Part shown: piece by piece, positions 9,861-19,689 of the stretch | How positions within the stretch are numbered: the stretch's first letter is position 1 | Layout: each line of letters starts with the position of its first letter | From: Trichocoleus sp. FACHB-46 | Lineage (GTDB): Bacteria; Cyanobacteriota; Cyanobacteriia; FACHB-46 | Reading direction: 5' to 3' | Assembly (NCBI RefSeq): GCF_014695385.1 | Contig: NZ_JACJOD010000025.1 | Location: forward strand, 1-64,000 | DNA: 64,000 nucleotides | Translations under genes and position numbers: made by a program | The notes under the pieces: generated by a model | Seen by the model: only the letters and a program-made list of their open reading frames with translations | What the model was told of the DNA's origin: nothing | Databases searched by the model: none

Positions 9861-10241
9861 TTACTTTTTAGCAGTAGCGCGCTTGGTACCGTACTTGGAG
9901 CGACCTTGACGGCGGTCTTTAACTCCAGCAGTATCCAAGGTGCCCCGGATGATGTGGTATCTCACACCGGGCAGATCTTTGACCCGACCGCCTCGAATCA
10001 TTACTACAGAGTGCTCTTGCAGGTTGTGACCGATACCTGGGATGTAGGCTGTGACCTCAAAACCAGAAGTGAGACGAACCCTGGCAACTTTACGCAGAGC
10101 GGAGTTGGGCTTCTTAGGAGTGGTCGTGTAAACTCTTGTGCAAACGCCACGACGCTGAGGGCAACTCTTCAGAGCCGGGGATTTGGTTTTCTTCTGAACT
10201 TTCTGACGTTCGCTACGAATGAGTTGCTGGATAGTGGGCAT
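9861..10241 (-). CDS. rpsL: 30S ribosomal protein S12
   Basis: S12 lies at the decoding centre and controls translational accuracy; it is the classic streptomycin-resistance locus. The sequence begins [18 protein letters not shown] and contains the decoding loop [17 protein letters not shown] and the second loop [10 protein letters not shown], with the wild-type lysines present. At 126 residues it is the usual cyanobacterial length. As first gene of the str operon it is preceded by a clear promoter at 10292-10321. Confidence 0.98.
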   Translation of the reverse strand: MPTIQQLIRSERQKVQKKTKSPALKSCPQRRGVCTRVYTTTPKKPNSALRKVARVRLTSGFEVTAYIPGIGHNLQEHSVVMIRGGRVKDLPGVRYHIIRGTLDTAGVKDRRQGRSKYGTKRATAKK

Positions 10242-10291
10242 GAGTTATGGCGTGCGCGGCCTTTCGCTGCTTCAACAAACAACAAATTCTA

Positions 10292-10321
10292 ATCTTACCG
10301 AGTTAATGGAGTCAATGTCAA
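10292..10321 (-). promoter_or_regulatory. Probable str operon promoter
   Basis: On the minus strand TTGACA (10316-10321) is followed after 18 bases by TAAGAT (10292-10297). An overlapping TTGACT/TAGAAT pair lies five to six bases further along. Transcription would start about 45 bases before the rpsL ATG. Confidence 0.6.
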
Positions 10322-10447
10322 TTTTTTGGTGAACAATCTCAAATCCTTGAGGCTCAAGCGACGGTCGTGTGTTGCTGAGCTGCCTGCTATATCAGTGCTT
10401 GAGTGGTTTTGAGGGAACAGTTCGATTATCAAGTCAAATTGTAACGT

Positions 10448-10777
10448 TTAGCTGACAGAGAAGGAGTTACCACAACCACAGCTTTGAGTGGCATTGGGAT
10501 TGTGGAAGCGGAAGCCGCCGCCCATCAGGTCTTCGGAGTAATCTAAGTTTAAGCCGCTTAAAACGGTTAGGCTTGAGCGAGCGATCGCAACTTGAATGCC
10601 GTTGCAGTCATACAACGCGTCATTAGGCCCGACTTCTTCGTCAAATTCTAGAGTGTAGGACATACCCGAACAACCACTTGGCTGTACTCCCAAACGGAAT
10701 ACGGCATTTGGCTTGCGGCACTTCTGCTTGAGACGCAAGATTTCTTTAATTGCGGCTTGACTGAGCTGGAGCATCAT
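10448..10777 (-). CDS. A-type iron-sulfur cluster carrier (IscA/SufA family)
   Basis: Members of this family carry nascent Fe-S clusters or iron to apoproteins. The 109-residue protein has the three conserved cysteines: C36 in PSGCSGMSY and C100/C102 in SCGCGNSF. The intervening stretch (FDEEVGPNDALYDCNGIQVAI and GLNLDYSEDLMGGGFRFHNPNA) is typical. There are no neighbouring isc or suf genes. Cyanobacteria usually have two A-type proteins, and I cannot tell which this is from sequence alone. Two adjacent ATG codons make the first residue uncertain by one position. Confidence 0.92.
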   Translation of the reverse strand: MMLQLSQAAIKEILRLKQKCRKPNAVFRLGVQPSGCSGMSYTLEFDEEVGPNDALYDCNGIQVAIARSSLTVLSGLNLDYSEDLMGGGFRFHNPNATQSCGCGNSFSVS

Positions 10778-10905
10778 TCACCGAGTTTTTCACTAACTTT
10801 TTGAGTGAGTTTTGAGTAAGTGCTTTAAAGAGAATTTACAGCGCTAATAGTATCCTACTAACGCTGCCAGCTTGCTTAAGTTAATTCAATTTAGAACTTA
10901 AAACG

Positions 10906-11334
10906 CTACTTGATTTGCGAAGCTGTACGGGCGTAATCGTCTTGAAAACGCACGATGTCATCTTCGCCTAGGTACTCACCGTTTTGCACTTCAATCAAAA
11001 CCAAAGGAATTACCCCAGGGTTCTCCAACCGATGACTAGTACATTGCGGTACATAGGTGGATTGATTGCTGCATAAAACTAGCTCTTGATCACCACAATT
11101 GACCCTAGCGGTGCCAGAAACTACAATCCAATGCTCACTGCGATGATGATGCATTTGCAGACTGAGACGATGTCCTGGCTTTACCTCGATTCGCTTAATT
11201 TTGTAGCCTCGGCCCTCTTCTAAGATCGTGAAAGAACCCCAGGGACGCAATTCTGTTGCAGCGACTCCCTTGGAAGTAACAGGGGTAGCTGTAGGGAAGG
11301 TAGACGCTTGAGGAACTTCTTGAAGCTGGGCCAC
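10906..11334 (-). CDS. Cupin resembling type II mannose-6-phosphate isomerase C-terminal domain
   Basis: The 142-residue protein is a single cupin equivalent to the isomerase half of bifunctional mannose-1-phosphate guanylyltransferase/phosphomannose isomerases. Recognisable elements are RPWGSFTILEEGRGYKIKRI, the metal-site strand LSLQMHHHRSEHWIVVSGTA and FVPQ-like TYVPQCTSHRLENPG. The nucleotidyltransferase half is absent, so it may act alone on mannose/fructose 6-phosphate in glycan precursor supply; activity is inferred. The start is a GTG preceded at a proper distance by AAGGAGAG. It is a single gene with no obvious operon partner. Confidence 0.88.
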   Translation of the reverse strand: MAQLQEVPQASTFPTATPVTSKGVAATELRPWGSFTILEEGRGYKIKRIEVKPGHRLSLQMHHHRSEHWIVVSGTARVNCGDQELVLCSNQSTYVPQCTSHRLENPGVIPLVLIEVQNGEYLGEDDIVRFQDDYARTASQIK

Positions 11335-11566
11335 GATTTCTCTCCTTAAGAACTGCTGGAAAGGGATGTTTTAGTCAAGATTAAGAGGGTAAATCTCCAA
11401 ATCCTAGAAGCCACAAGGTTGGCCTGAAGGCAAACATAGCAAATGTGGCCTAGTTGATGTCACCCATGAGTTAGGTAAATCGGCAAATTTACATCAAGTC
11501 TTTACTCACTGCCAGGGAACTTCAAAGCAGCTTTAACTTTTTGTGAAAAAGTGTAGTTAGAAGTAC

Positions 11567-13534
11567 TTATGGTCTGGGTTGGATAAATACTCCAATGCCG
11601 TTGTGAACCCGAGCGGCGGTTTGAGGAGGACGATTGAGAATTTGACCACCCAGATACAGAGTTGTAGAACTGCCACCATCTAGGTTCAGGGCGTCGATCG
11701 CTCCCATTTGTTGGGTCAGTTGAGCCACTTCAGCCAAAGTTGGACCCACCCCTCCGACTCGATTGTGAACCGCCGCTATCATTAGGGTGCCCTCCCCATT
11801 CGTGCCGATTACACTGCGAACCGCTCTTTCCTTAACAAAGGCATCGCTGAACTTTTCTGCTTTAGCATCGAGCACAATTTGCCGATTTTGTACTAACAAT
11901 GGACCCGCACCCATAATTTGGGTATAGCGGTCAAAGTCAGCGGGTGTAGTTTCACCCTCCAGTCGTACCGCTGTATTAACGGGTAGAACACCGGCAGCAG
12001 CGCGATTGGCCCGTAAGGTCAGCAAATAGCCATCACTAGGGATTGGGAAGACACCTTTATTTGCCCCTTCACCAGGCTGTTGAGCGGTTACTTGGTTGTT
12101 GCGAACCGTGACAATGATTTCGTTGTCAGTCAGTGGTGTGTAAGCAGCTCCCCAAAGCGAGGTATAGCGAGCAATGCCTGCCTGAACGTAGCCACTGTTG
12201 ACTGACAAAACGGGTAGGCGTTGCTGAGTGGAAGTGCTAAGCGTTTCTTGGAGCGTCAGGCGATCGATTTTTACGTCTCCTGCCTCATTCCAAGCGATCG
12301 CCCCTCGGTTCAAAATTGGGCTGGATACCCAACGGCCATCTTGCCGAATGGCGCCGAGTGGTAACTGGGTTTTGCGATTAAAAAAGCCCCCGTTAATAGC
12401 CGCGGCGACTTGCCAACGCTGAGCGGTTTGCACGAGGGGAGCAATGCCGACGAGAGAACTGGTGTTGCTCCAAATTGGCCCTAGTTTCAATCCGGGCTGA
12501 CGCAAGTTCACCGAGAGCCAAACCACAGGAAAACGAGAGCTACCCAGCGCAAGAAATTGTTGTTGCCAGCGTAGCCCTGGAGCCCACAATATATTGCGCT
12601 CTACCATAGCGTCGGGTCTAAGGTCGATAATGAGCCGATTGGGCTGGGATAAAGTTGAGAACTGTGGTTGCAAACCCGCCGGAATATCCAGGCGCAATGC
12701 TAGTTGGTTCTGAACAACTTCCAGTTTTAGAGGAATACCTGCCCGCGGTGGAGTTCCTGGGGGAGTAGCAATAGGGCGAGATGGTGTGGTGCTAGGTGTG
12801 GGGCGTATAGGTCTGGGCTGGAAACGCTGAATTAAAGCTGGTTCAGCAGCTGCGTTGAGCGTTACAGTTAAGGCTTGGCCTTGCTGATCGACTTGCCAAG
12901 GGGTAGGACGGTCTAGATCTACAACAATGCGAGTGCCCCAAGGCTGACGGCCTTGCCGAATAGAGGTCAGTTGCGATGTGGGGGCATTGATGAGAAGCGT
13001 ACTGCCCGATGTTCTTACTTGCCAACCAGTGCGAGTTGCTAGCTCCGTAATATCTAAATAGCGATATTGCTGACTGTGACGGACGGCTAAGTTGAGTGAG
13101 CTCGAAGTGGGGCTAGAGTACCACTGCACGGGCTGTTGTAGAGGGTCATTGGTGTTTAACAAATCCACCCCAGTTGTACGCAGTAAGCCTGTGTCACTAA
13201 TTCCTGTACGAATTTGATTACTATTAGATTGCCACTGCCCCCAAGCAACGGGCCAAATGCGACCATTGAGAGAAATTTGGGTTCCCTGCTGTAACAATTG
13301 GGCAGATGAAGAGGTTGGTGAGGTACTGGGCGATCGCGGAGTCACCGGAGTTGCTTGACTGAGTTGAGCGATCGCAGAGGGTACAGCTCCACTCTCTACT
13401 CTGTCCACAAAGGCACCCATTAGGAGGTAGCACAACGCTAGTAGGGGTGAAAGTAAAAATCTTGAAGGAAGATGGAGGGACCGAGGAGCAGGTTTGGCGA
13501 GCAACCGCTGAGCGAAGGTTTTAGCGTTAAGCAC
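11567..13534 (-). CDS. Secreted phosphodiester glycosidase (NAGPA-domain) protein
   Basis: This 655-residue envelope protein has an N-terminal hydrophobic export segment (about residues 22-42, LPSRFLLSPLLALCYLLMG). A central part resembles an AMIN-like beta region (RIVVDLDRPTPWQVDQQG). The C-terminal half is a NAGPA-type domain, a fold that cleaves sugar phosphodiesters: AAAINGGFFNRKTQLPLGAIR, VIGTNGEGTLMIAAVHNR and ALNLDGGSSTTLYLGG. In cyanobacteria such proteins are presumed to act on cell-wall or exopolysaccharide phosphodiesters, but the substrate is unknown. A Ser/Pro/Thr-rich linker and a Pro/Arg-rich linker separate the regions. It is divergent from the glutamate synthase gene. Confidence 0.87.
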   Translation of the reverse strand: MLNAKTFAQRLLAKPAPRSLHLPSRFLLSPLLALCYLLMGAFVDRVESGAVPSAIAQLSQATPVTPRSPSTSPTSSSAQLLQQGTQISLNGRIWPVAWGQWQSNSNQIRTGISDTGLLRTTGVDLLNTNDPLQQPVQWYSSPTSSSLNLAVRHSQQYRYLDITELATRTGWQVRTSGSTLLINAPTSQLTSIRQGRQPWGTRIVVDLDRPTPWQVDQQGQALTVTLNAAAEPALIQRFQPRPIRPTPSTTPSRPIATPPGTPPRAGIPLKLEVVQNQLALRLDIPAGLQPQFSTLSQPNRLIIDLRPDAMVERNILWAPGLRWQQQFLALGSSRFPVVWLSVNLRQPGLKLGPIWSNTSSLVGIAPLVQTAQRWQVAAAINGGFFNRKTQLPLGAIRQDGRWVSSPILNRGAIAWNEAGDVKIDRLTLQETLSTSTQQRLPVLSVNSGYVQAGIARYTSLWGAAYTPLTDNEIIVTVRNNQVTAQQPGEGANKGVFPIPSDGYLLTLRANRAAAGVLPVNTAVRLEGETTPADFDRYTQIMGAGPLLVQNRQIVLDAKAEKFSDAFVKERAVRSVIGTNGEGTLMIAAVHNRVGGVGPTLAEVAQLTQQMGAIDALNLDGGSSTTLYLGGQILNRPPQTAARVHNGIGVFIQPRP

Positions 13535-14332
13535 GATGATTTGAGAAATCCTGAGTTAAACGAGCACTGCCGAGACAAATTCTGACTTCAACGACTGAAT
13601 TTTAGAGGGCGATCCCGAAGTTCACAGTTTTTTGATCCTTAAATTTTTACTTCTTGATTTTCCGTAAGGATGACTGAGTTCTTACTCAAATCAGCAGACA
13701 CCTGAGTCCCTCTATCAGGAAATAGTGACTTCGTTTTTGGTACCAAGTTTCATAATGAAGATATGGGACTATCAGTCGGCATGAGATTGTTGTGTTTAAT
13801 ACAAGCTCTGCTGTAGTCTTTAAAGTTGCTTGAAAAATAGGGAACCAGCCTGGGCAAGAAAAGGCATGTAGTCTGACAACCCGTAAACCCGTAACGGATA
13901 CGGTAGAGGTTAGGGATTGTCAGATTCAGATACCTTCTATAATATTTTTACTCCAGCTCCCTAGGAAAACCCTTAGCGACGGGGGTGTTAGGTACTGTTT
14001 CATGGCACCAGTAACTTGGACTTGCAAGAAGAGTTTTACCTGTCACCAACACAAATTAAGTGGGGCCAAGGGGTTGAATTAAATAGCTTTTGAAGTTTGC
14101 CAGCCATGCTGATGGGAAGCGCAGGTTTGGAGCCAAACCCGTAAAGGTAGTGTCTTGACTTACCTCAAGCTCATGAACCGCCGGAGGGTTAAGTACGTTC
14201 TTAAATTTAATAGGGTACGGACTTTGCCTTTGATCGTGGCTTCGTAATTAATGTGCAGCTTCTTGCTGTAGCGACGACTGCGCCCAATCAAACTAATTTT
14301 TAACTCCAGAGGACTTTACCCAGCCTTAGCCA
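13535..14332. other. 798-base intergenic region before glutamate synthase
   Basis: No convincing gene is seen on either strand. The region holds the nested inverted repeat at 13871-13925. A possible promoter with TTGTCA at 13917 and TATAAT at 13938 has only 15 bases of spacing. I looked for a GTA-N8-TAC NtcA site and for the glnA-type glutamine riboswitch consensus and did not find either. Confidence 0.6.
13871..13925 (+). other. Nested inverted repeat in the gltB upstream region
   Basis: TCTGACAA (13872-13879) pairs perfectly with TTGTCAGA (13917-13924). Inside it CCC/GGG (13880-13882 and 13913-13915) and CCGTA/TACGG (13889-13893 and 13899-13903) can form two further helices. The element sits 408 bases before the gltB start; it could be a structured leader RNA or a protein-binding dyad. 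Confidence 0.45.
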
Positions 14333-17300
14333 ATGAACGAAGCGAGCCATCCCATGGATAACGTGAGTGTGAATTTGAACCAGCAATTAAATCAGGGATT
14401 AGAAGCAGGCTACTCCGGCCAACGTTGGTTGGTTGAGGAGCGAGATGCTTGTGGCGTTGGTTTCATTGCGGATCTCCAAGGTCGAGCTACCCACTCTTTA
14501 GTGGCTAAGGCGTTGTCAGCTCTAGAGTGTTTAGAACATCGGGGCGGCTGTAGTGCCGACCAAGATTCTGGGGATGGCGCGGGGTTGATGACTGCCATCC
14601 CTTGGGAATTGTTGCAGCAGTCTCTTACGGAGATGGGAGCGCCCGCCGCTGCACCTGAGCGCACAGGGGTAGGCATGCTCTTTTTGCCTCAAGATGCCTC
14701 AGTCGCTGCTAAAGCTCGTCAGATTGTAGAAAAAATTGTTCAGGAAGAATCTCTAACGCTGTTAGGGTGGCGTTTGGTTCCGGTTCAGCCTGAAGTGTTG
14801 GGCGTTCAAGCGAAGGAAAACCAACCTCAAATTGAGCAAGTATTGATACAGGCTGAGAGCCTAAGTGGGGATGAGTTAGAGCGCAAACTGTACTTAGTTC
14901 GTAAGCGGATTGAGCAGGCAGTTGCGATCGCCCTTCAGGAATCTTCCGGTCCTAGCGAGTACGACTCGTTGAGAGACTTTTATGTTTGCTCCTTCTCCAA
15001 CCGCACCATTATTTACAAAGGCATGGTGCGATCGGCGGTACTAGGAGATTTCTACACCGACCTGAAGCAGCCTGCTTACCAAAGTGTGTTTGCGGTGTAT
15101 CACCGTCGCTTTAGCACCAACACCTTACCTAAGTGGCCACTGGCGCAACCGATGCGGCTTTTGGGGCATAACGGTGAAATCAATACTTTGCTTGGCAACA
15201 TCAACTGGATGATGGCGCGGGAAGCGGATCTTGCTCATGCAAGTTGGGGCGATCGCCTGCAAGACCTGAAGCCCGTGGTTAACCCAGACAACAGTGACTC
15301 CGCGACGCTGGACAACGTCATGGAACTGCTGGTGCAGTCAGGACGTAGCCCAGTGGAAGCCCTGATGATCATGGTGCCAGAGGCTTACAAGAATCAGCCA
15401 GACTTAGCGAACTATCCAGAAATTGTTGACTTCTACGAATACTACAGCGGCATTCAAGAACCTTGGGATGGCCCCGCGCTGTTGGTGTTTAGTGATGGCA
15501 AAAAAGTGGGCGCGACTCTAGACCGCAATGGTTTGCGTCCCGCTCGCTATAGCATCACTAAAGATGGTTTCGTGGTGGTGGCTTCGGAAGCAGGTGTGGT
15601 TGACCTACCCGAAGCAGAAATTGTAGAAAAAGGACGCCTTGGCCCTGGACAAATGATCTCGGTGGATTTGGGCACCCATGAAGTCCTGAAAAACTGGGAG
15701 ATCAAGCAACGGGTGGCTCAGGCTCATCCTTATAGCGAGTGGCTCCAGCAAAATCGTCAAAATTTGCAGGCTCAACCCTTTGCCGATACCACCCAAATGG
15801 ACGGTCAGATGCTGCTGCGTCACCAAGTGGCCTTCGGCTACAGCTCTGAAGATGTGGAAATGATCATCGAATCAATGGCAGCCCAAGGAAAAGAACCCAC
15901 TTTCTCGATGGGTGATGACATTCCATTGGCTGTTTTATCTGAGAAGCCCCGTCTGCTCTACGACTACTTCAAGCAGCGCTTTGCCCAAGTCACTAACCCA
16001 CCCATTGATCCCCTGCGGGAAAGTTTGGTCATGTCTTTGACCATGCAGTTGGGTGAGCGCGGTAACTTGCTAGAAGCCAAGCCAGAGTCGGCTCGTCAGC
16101 TAAAGCTAGAATCTCCAGTGCTGAATGAGGTGGAGCTAGAGCAAATCAAGCAGTCTGGGTTTGAAACAGCATCACTGTCTACATTATTTGCCATTTCCGC
16201 AGGGCCAGAAGGGTTGCAACGAGCAGTGAATGCCCTCTGTCAGCAAGCGGTAGAAGCAGTTCGTGCCGGTAAAAAGGTTCTGGTTTTGAGCGATCGCAAC
16301 CAGGAAAATGATCTTCAATTAACTGAAGATTACAGTTACATTCCACCTTTGCTAGCAGTGGGTGCAGTCCACCACCACCTGATTCGGCAAGGCTTGCGGA
16401 TGAAAGCCTCCTTGGTCGTGGATACAGCCCAGTGCTGGAGCACCCATCACTTTGCTTGCTTAATTGGCTATGGAGCCAGCGCAATTTGCCCTTACCTAGC
16501 TCTGGAAACTGTACGTCATTGGTGGTCTGACTCTAAGACTCAAGCCATGATGCAGCGTGGCAAGATCGAGGTTTCGACCCTAAATGGCGCTCAAGATAAC
16601 TTCCGTAAGGCAGTTGAAGCGGGCTTGCTGAAGATTCTTTCCAAGATGGGAATTTCGCTGCTGGCCAGCTATCACGGTGCCCAAATCTTTGAAGCGATTG
16701 GGATTGGCTCCGATCTGTTGCATCTAGGTTTCTCTGGTACAACTTCTCGGTTGGGTGGTCTCAGTGTTGCGGAGCTAGCCAATGAAGTAATTTCCTTCCA
16801 TTGCCGTGCCTTTCCTGAACTGACCGCCAAGAAACCGGAAAACTACGGCTTTGTGCAATACCGTCCGGGTGGTGAGTACCACATGAACAACCCGGAAATG
16901 GTCAAGACGCTGCATAAAGCGGTGGCTGACAAGAGCCACGACCATTACGACCTGTACCAGCAACATCTCAGCAACCGTCCGATTACGGCTCTGCGGGATT
17001 TGCTCGACTTCAAGAGCGATCGCCCCTCAATTCCTGTAGAGGAAGTGGAGTCGGTCGCTGACATTATGCAACGCTTTTGCACCGGGGGCATGTCCTTGGG
17101 CGCACTCTCGCGGGAAGCTCATGAAACATTGGCGATCGCGATGAACCGCATCGGTGGCCGTTCCAATTCTGGTGAAGGCGGCGAAGATTCGGTGCGCTAC
17201 AACACTCTCAATGACGTAGATGAAAACGGCAACTCACCCACACTGCCTCACCTAAAAGGGCTGAGAAACGGCGACACTGCCAGCTCTGCCATTAAACAAG

Positions 17301-19027
17301 TTGCCTCTGGTCGCTTTGGCGTGACCCCGGAGTACCTCGCCAGTGCCAAACAAATTGAGATCAAGATGGCTCAAGGGGCCAAGCCTGGGGAAGGGGGGCA
17401 GCTACCTGGCAAGAAAGTCAGCCCCTACATTGCCATGTTGCGGCGCTCCAAGCCTGGAGTGACTCTGATTTCCCCCCCGCCTCACCATGACATCTACTCA
17501 ATCGAAGATTTGGCCCAGCTAATCTTTGATCTGCACCAGATTAGCCCCACGGCCCAGGTTTCGGTGAAGCTGGTAGCTGAAATTGGCATCGGGACAGTTG
17601 CGGCGGGTGTGGCCAAGGCCAACGCTGACATCATCCAAATTTCCGGTCATGACGGTGGTACTGGAGCTTCTCCCCTCAGCTCGATTAAGCATGCGGGTGG
17701 ACCTTGGGAACTGGGGCTGACCGAAGTGCATCGTGTGCTGATGGAAAATCAACTGCGCGATCGCGTGATTCTGCGCGTGGATGGTGGTCTTAAGGCAGGC
17801 TGGGATGTCCTAATCGCAGCGTTGATGGGGGCCGAGGAGTTTGGCTTTGGTTCGATCGCGATGATTGCTGAAGGGTGCATCATGGCGCGGATCTGCCACA
17901 CTAATAACTGCCCTGTGGGTGTTGCGACGCAGCGGGAAGAACTCCGCAAGCGTTTTACGGGCACGCCTGAGCATGTGGTCAATTTCTTCTGCTTCATCGC
18001 GGAAGAAGTGCGATCGCTGTTGGCAAGACTCGGCTATCGCTCCTTGGATGAAGTGATTGGTCGGGCAGATCTACTAACAGTCCGGGAAGGCGCGAAGCTG
18101 ACCAAGACACAATCGCTGAACCTCAATTGCTTGACTCAACTGCCTGACACTCGTGAAAACCGAGCTTGGTTGCAGCACGAGGCAGTACACAGCAACGGTC
18201 CAGTACTTGACGATCAATTACTGGCTGATGCGGAGATTCAAGCAGCGATCGCGAATCAGAGTAGCGTGACAAAAGAGGTCATGGTTATCAACACTGACCG
18301 GACTGTCGGCACTCGCTTGTCTGGGGCGATCGCGAAGAAGTATGGCGACTCTGGGTTTGAAGGTCAAATTACTCTAAACTTCAAAGGCAGTGCAGGCCAA
18401 AGCCTTGGTGCCTTTAACCTGCCGGGAATGACGCTAAACCTAGAAGGTGAAGCGAATGACTACGTGGGTAAGGGCATGCATGGTGGCGAAATTGTGATCA
18501 AACCACCTGCTGCTGCGACCTACGATCCTTCTCAGAATGTGATTGTAGGCAACACTTGCCTCTACGGAGCTACAGGTGGCACTCTCTTTGCCAACGGTCA
18601 GGCGGGTGAGCGCTTTGCAGTTCGCAACTCCAAAGGTCAAGCGGTGATCGAAGGGGCGGGTGACCACTGCTGCGAATACATGACGGGTGGCACTATTGTT
18701 GTCCTCGGTCGTGTGGGCCGCAACGTGGGTGCTGGCATGACGGGTGGCCTTGCTTACTTCTTGGATGAAGATGGCAGTTTCCCCACCAAGGTCAACCCCG
18801 AAATCGTGAAAGTGCAACGGGTAATTGCTCCTGTTGGCGAACAACAACTACGCGACCTGATTGAGGCTCATGCAGAGCGGACGGGTAGCCCGAAAGCAAA
18901 AGCGATTTTGGCCCATTGGTCAGAGTCTTTAGCTAAGTTCTGGCAAGTAGTACCACCTTCCGAAGCAGACAGCCCAGAAGCAAATCCGGATGCTGCAACT
19001 GAAAAGGTGTTGAGTTCAGTGCAGTAA
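14333..19027 (+). CDS. gltB: Ferredoxin-dependent glutamate synthase (Fd-GOGAT; also called glsF)
   Basis: The enzyme transfers the amide nitrogen of glutamine to 2-oxoglutarate, giving two glutamates, and closes the GS-GOGAT cycle of ammonium assimilation. At 1564 residues it has the full class II amidotransferase domain with nucleophile Cys40 in ERDACGVGF, which implies removal of a propeptide. A central domain and the FMN/synthase domain follow ([17 protein letters not shown], with the 3Fe-4S cysteines C1182, C1188 and C1193 in [12 protein letters not shown]), then the C-terminal GXGXG beta-helix ([33 protein letters not shown]). No gltD small subunit is adjacent, which supports ferredoxin rather than NAD(P)H as donor. 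An ATG at 14354 is an alternative start. Confidence 0.96.
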   Translation: MNEASHPMDNVSVNLNQQLNQGLEAGYSGQRWLVEERDACGVGFIADLQGRATHSLVAKALSALECLEHRGGCSADQDSGDGAGLMTAIPWELLQQSLTEMGAPAAAPERTGVGMLFLPQDASVAAKARQIVEKIVQEESLTLLGWRLVPVQPEVLGVQAKENQPQIEQVLIQAESLSGDELERKLYLVRKRIEQAVAIALQESSGPSEYDSLRDFYVCSFSNRTIIYKGMVRSAVLGDFYTDLKQPAYQSVFAVYHRRFSTNTLPKWPLAQPMRLLGHNGEINTLLGNINWMMAREADLAHASWGDRLQDLKPVVNPDNSDSATLDNVMELLVQSGRSPVEALMIMVPEAYKNQPDLANYPEIVDFYEYYSGIQEPWDGPALLVFSDGKKVGATLDRNGLRPARYSITKDGFVVVASEAGVVDLPEAEIVEKGRLGPGQMISVDLGTHEVLKNWEIKQRVAQAHPYSEWLQQNRQNLQAQPFADTTQMDGQMLLRHQVAFGYSSEDVEMIIESMAAQGKEPTFSMGDDIPLAVLSEKPRLLYDYFKQRFAQVTNPPIDPLRESLVMSLTMQLGERGNLLEAKPESARQLKLESPVLNEVELEQIKQSGFETASLSTLFAISAGPEGLQRAVNALCQQAVEAVRAGKKVLVLSDRNQENDLQLTEDYSYIPPLLAVGAVHHHLIRQGLRMKASLVVDTAQCWSTHHFACLIGYGASAICPYLALETVRHWWSDSKTQAMMQRGKIEVSTLNGAQDNFRKAVEAGLLKILSKMGISLLASYHGAQIFEAIGIGSDLLHLGFSGTTSRLGGLSVAELANEVISFHCRAFPELTAKKPENYGFVQYRPGGEYHMNNPEMVKTLHKAVADKSHDHYDLYQQHLSNRPITALRDLLDFKSDRPSIPVEEVESVADIMQRFCTGGMSLGALSREAHETLAIAMNRIGGRSNSGEGGEDSVRYNTLNDVDENGNSPTLPHLKGLRNGDTASSAIKQVASGRFGVTPEYLASAKQIEIKMAQGAKPGEGGQLPGKKVSPYIAMLRRSKPGVTLISPPPHHDIYSIEDLAQLIFDLHQISPTAQVSVKLVAEIGIGTVAAGVAKANADIIQISGHDGGTGASPLSSIKHAGGPWELGLTEVHRVLMENQLRDRVILRVDGGLKAGWDVLIAALMGAEEFGFGSIAMIAEGCIMARICHTNNCPVGVATQREELRKRFTGTPEHVVNFFCFIAEEVRSLLARLGYRSLDEVIGRADLLTVREGAKLTKTQSLNLNCLTQLPDTRENRAWLQHEAVHSNGPVLDDQLLADAEIQAAIANQSSVTKEVMVINTDRTVGTRLSGAIAKKYGDSGFEGQITLNFKGSAGQSLGAFNLPGMTLNLEGEANDYVGKGMHGGEIVIKPPAAATYDPSQNVIVGNTCLYGATGGTLFANGQAGERFAVRNSKGQAVIEGAGDHCCEYMTGGTIVVLGRVGRNVGAGMTGGLAYFLDEDGSFPTKVNPEIVKVQRVIAPVGEQQLRDLIEAHAERTGSPKAKAILAHWSESLAKFWQVVPPSEADSPEANPDAATEKVLSSVQ

Positions 19028-19073
19028 AAAAGCGGGCGATTGTTTAGGCGATCGCTCACTACAATCATTGATT

Positions 19074-19105
19074 AGGGGTTAGTACTAAAGCTAGCCCCTA
19101 TTTTT
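19074..19105 (+). terminator. Intrinsic terminator after gltB
   Basis: AGGGGTTAG (19074-19082) pairs with CTAGCCCCT (19091-19099), including one G-U pair, with an 8-base loop. The stem is followed by A and five T residues. Confidence 0.75.
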
Positions 19106-19217
19106 GTAATATTTTCAGCCTGTATTGCAGCCAAATTGAACCGCTTAAAACCTGTAGTCGTTGAGTTTTCTAACCAGAGGTTATATTCAAGACATCAGTT
19201 TTTGTAGGAAACCATTG

Positions 19218-19445
19218 ATGCATCAGGTTCACTTGAAAGAAGCTGAGACTCTACTGGCAGAGTTAATTGAAGAAGCGGCAGGTGGGGAAGAAGTTGTCAT
19301 TACCCGTAGTGATGGAACATCGTTCAAGATTGTGCCGATGAGCGAAGTCAAAGCTACTCCTAAGTTTGGGAGTGCTTAGGGGTTAGTGAAAATGTCGGAT
19401 GATTTTGACGAGCCGTTGGAGGGCTTTGAGGAATACAATCCATGA
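19218..19445 (+). pseudogene. Phd/YefM-like antitoxin interrupted by an in-frame TAG
   Basis: From the ATG at 19218 the reading frame gives a typical small cyanobacterial antitoxin (MHQVHLKEAETLLAELIEE, then VITRSDGTSFKIVP). It stops at TAG 19377-19379 after 53 residues. The same frame continues past the stop for 21 codons as GLVK then MSDDFDEPLEGFEEYNP, ending at TGA 19443-19445. That acidic tail is the usual C-terminus of this family and is the part expected to bind the toxin. A single change of a sense codon (for example AAG) to TAG explains it. The intact gene would have 75 residues and would overlap the toxin start by ATGA. A readthrough product cannot be excluded. Confidence 0.8.
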
Positions 19446-19564
19446 AGCCCTTGCTCGTTACTCATACATTCCTATGGTTTATTGAGGGCAATCCCACTCT
19501 CAGTGATGCAGTAAGAAATTTGATCGAAGAGCAGGAAATATTCTATGCAATTTTCATAGCCTAA
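19442..19564 (+). pseudogene. Truncated PIN-domain toxin remnant
   Basis: The ATG at 19442 overlaps the ancestral antitoxin stop, the classic layout of a Phd-PIN/VapC pair. The 40 codons begin MKPLLVTHTFLWFIEGNP, which corresponds to the first strand and helix of PIN ribonucleases; the usual first acidic residue (LLDTH in relatives) is Val here. The frame then degenerates to IFYAIFIA and stops at TAA 19562-19564, about 90 residues short of a normal PIN domain. The missing acidic residue and the truncation both point to a dead toxin. Confidence 0.75.
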
Positions 19565-19689
19565 TGTTTTAGTTTATTTCTCTAATAAAGGTGATAAGTG
19601 CAAAGATTCAGCCTATTTACAGAGAGTCTAACAACTGATAAAGAGTTGTAAGTTAATAATAGCCAAGAAGAATTTCCTTTACTTAACTT

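Noticed and set aside
13535-14332. Glutamine riboswitch or NtcA site before gltB
   Set aside because: Neither the glnA RNA consensus nor a GTA-N8-TAC site was found on reading this region.
18440-18847. 135-residue minus-strand open frame inside gltB
   Set aside because: It is a shadow of the glutamate synthase coding frame, with no family resemblance or ribosome-binding site.
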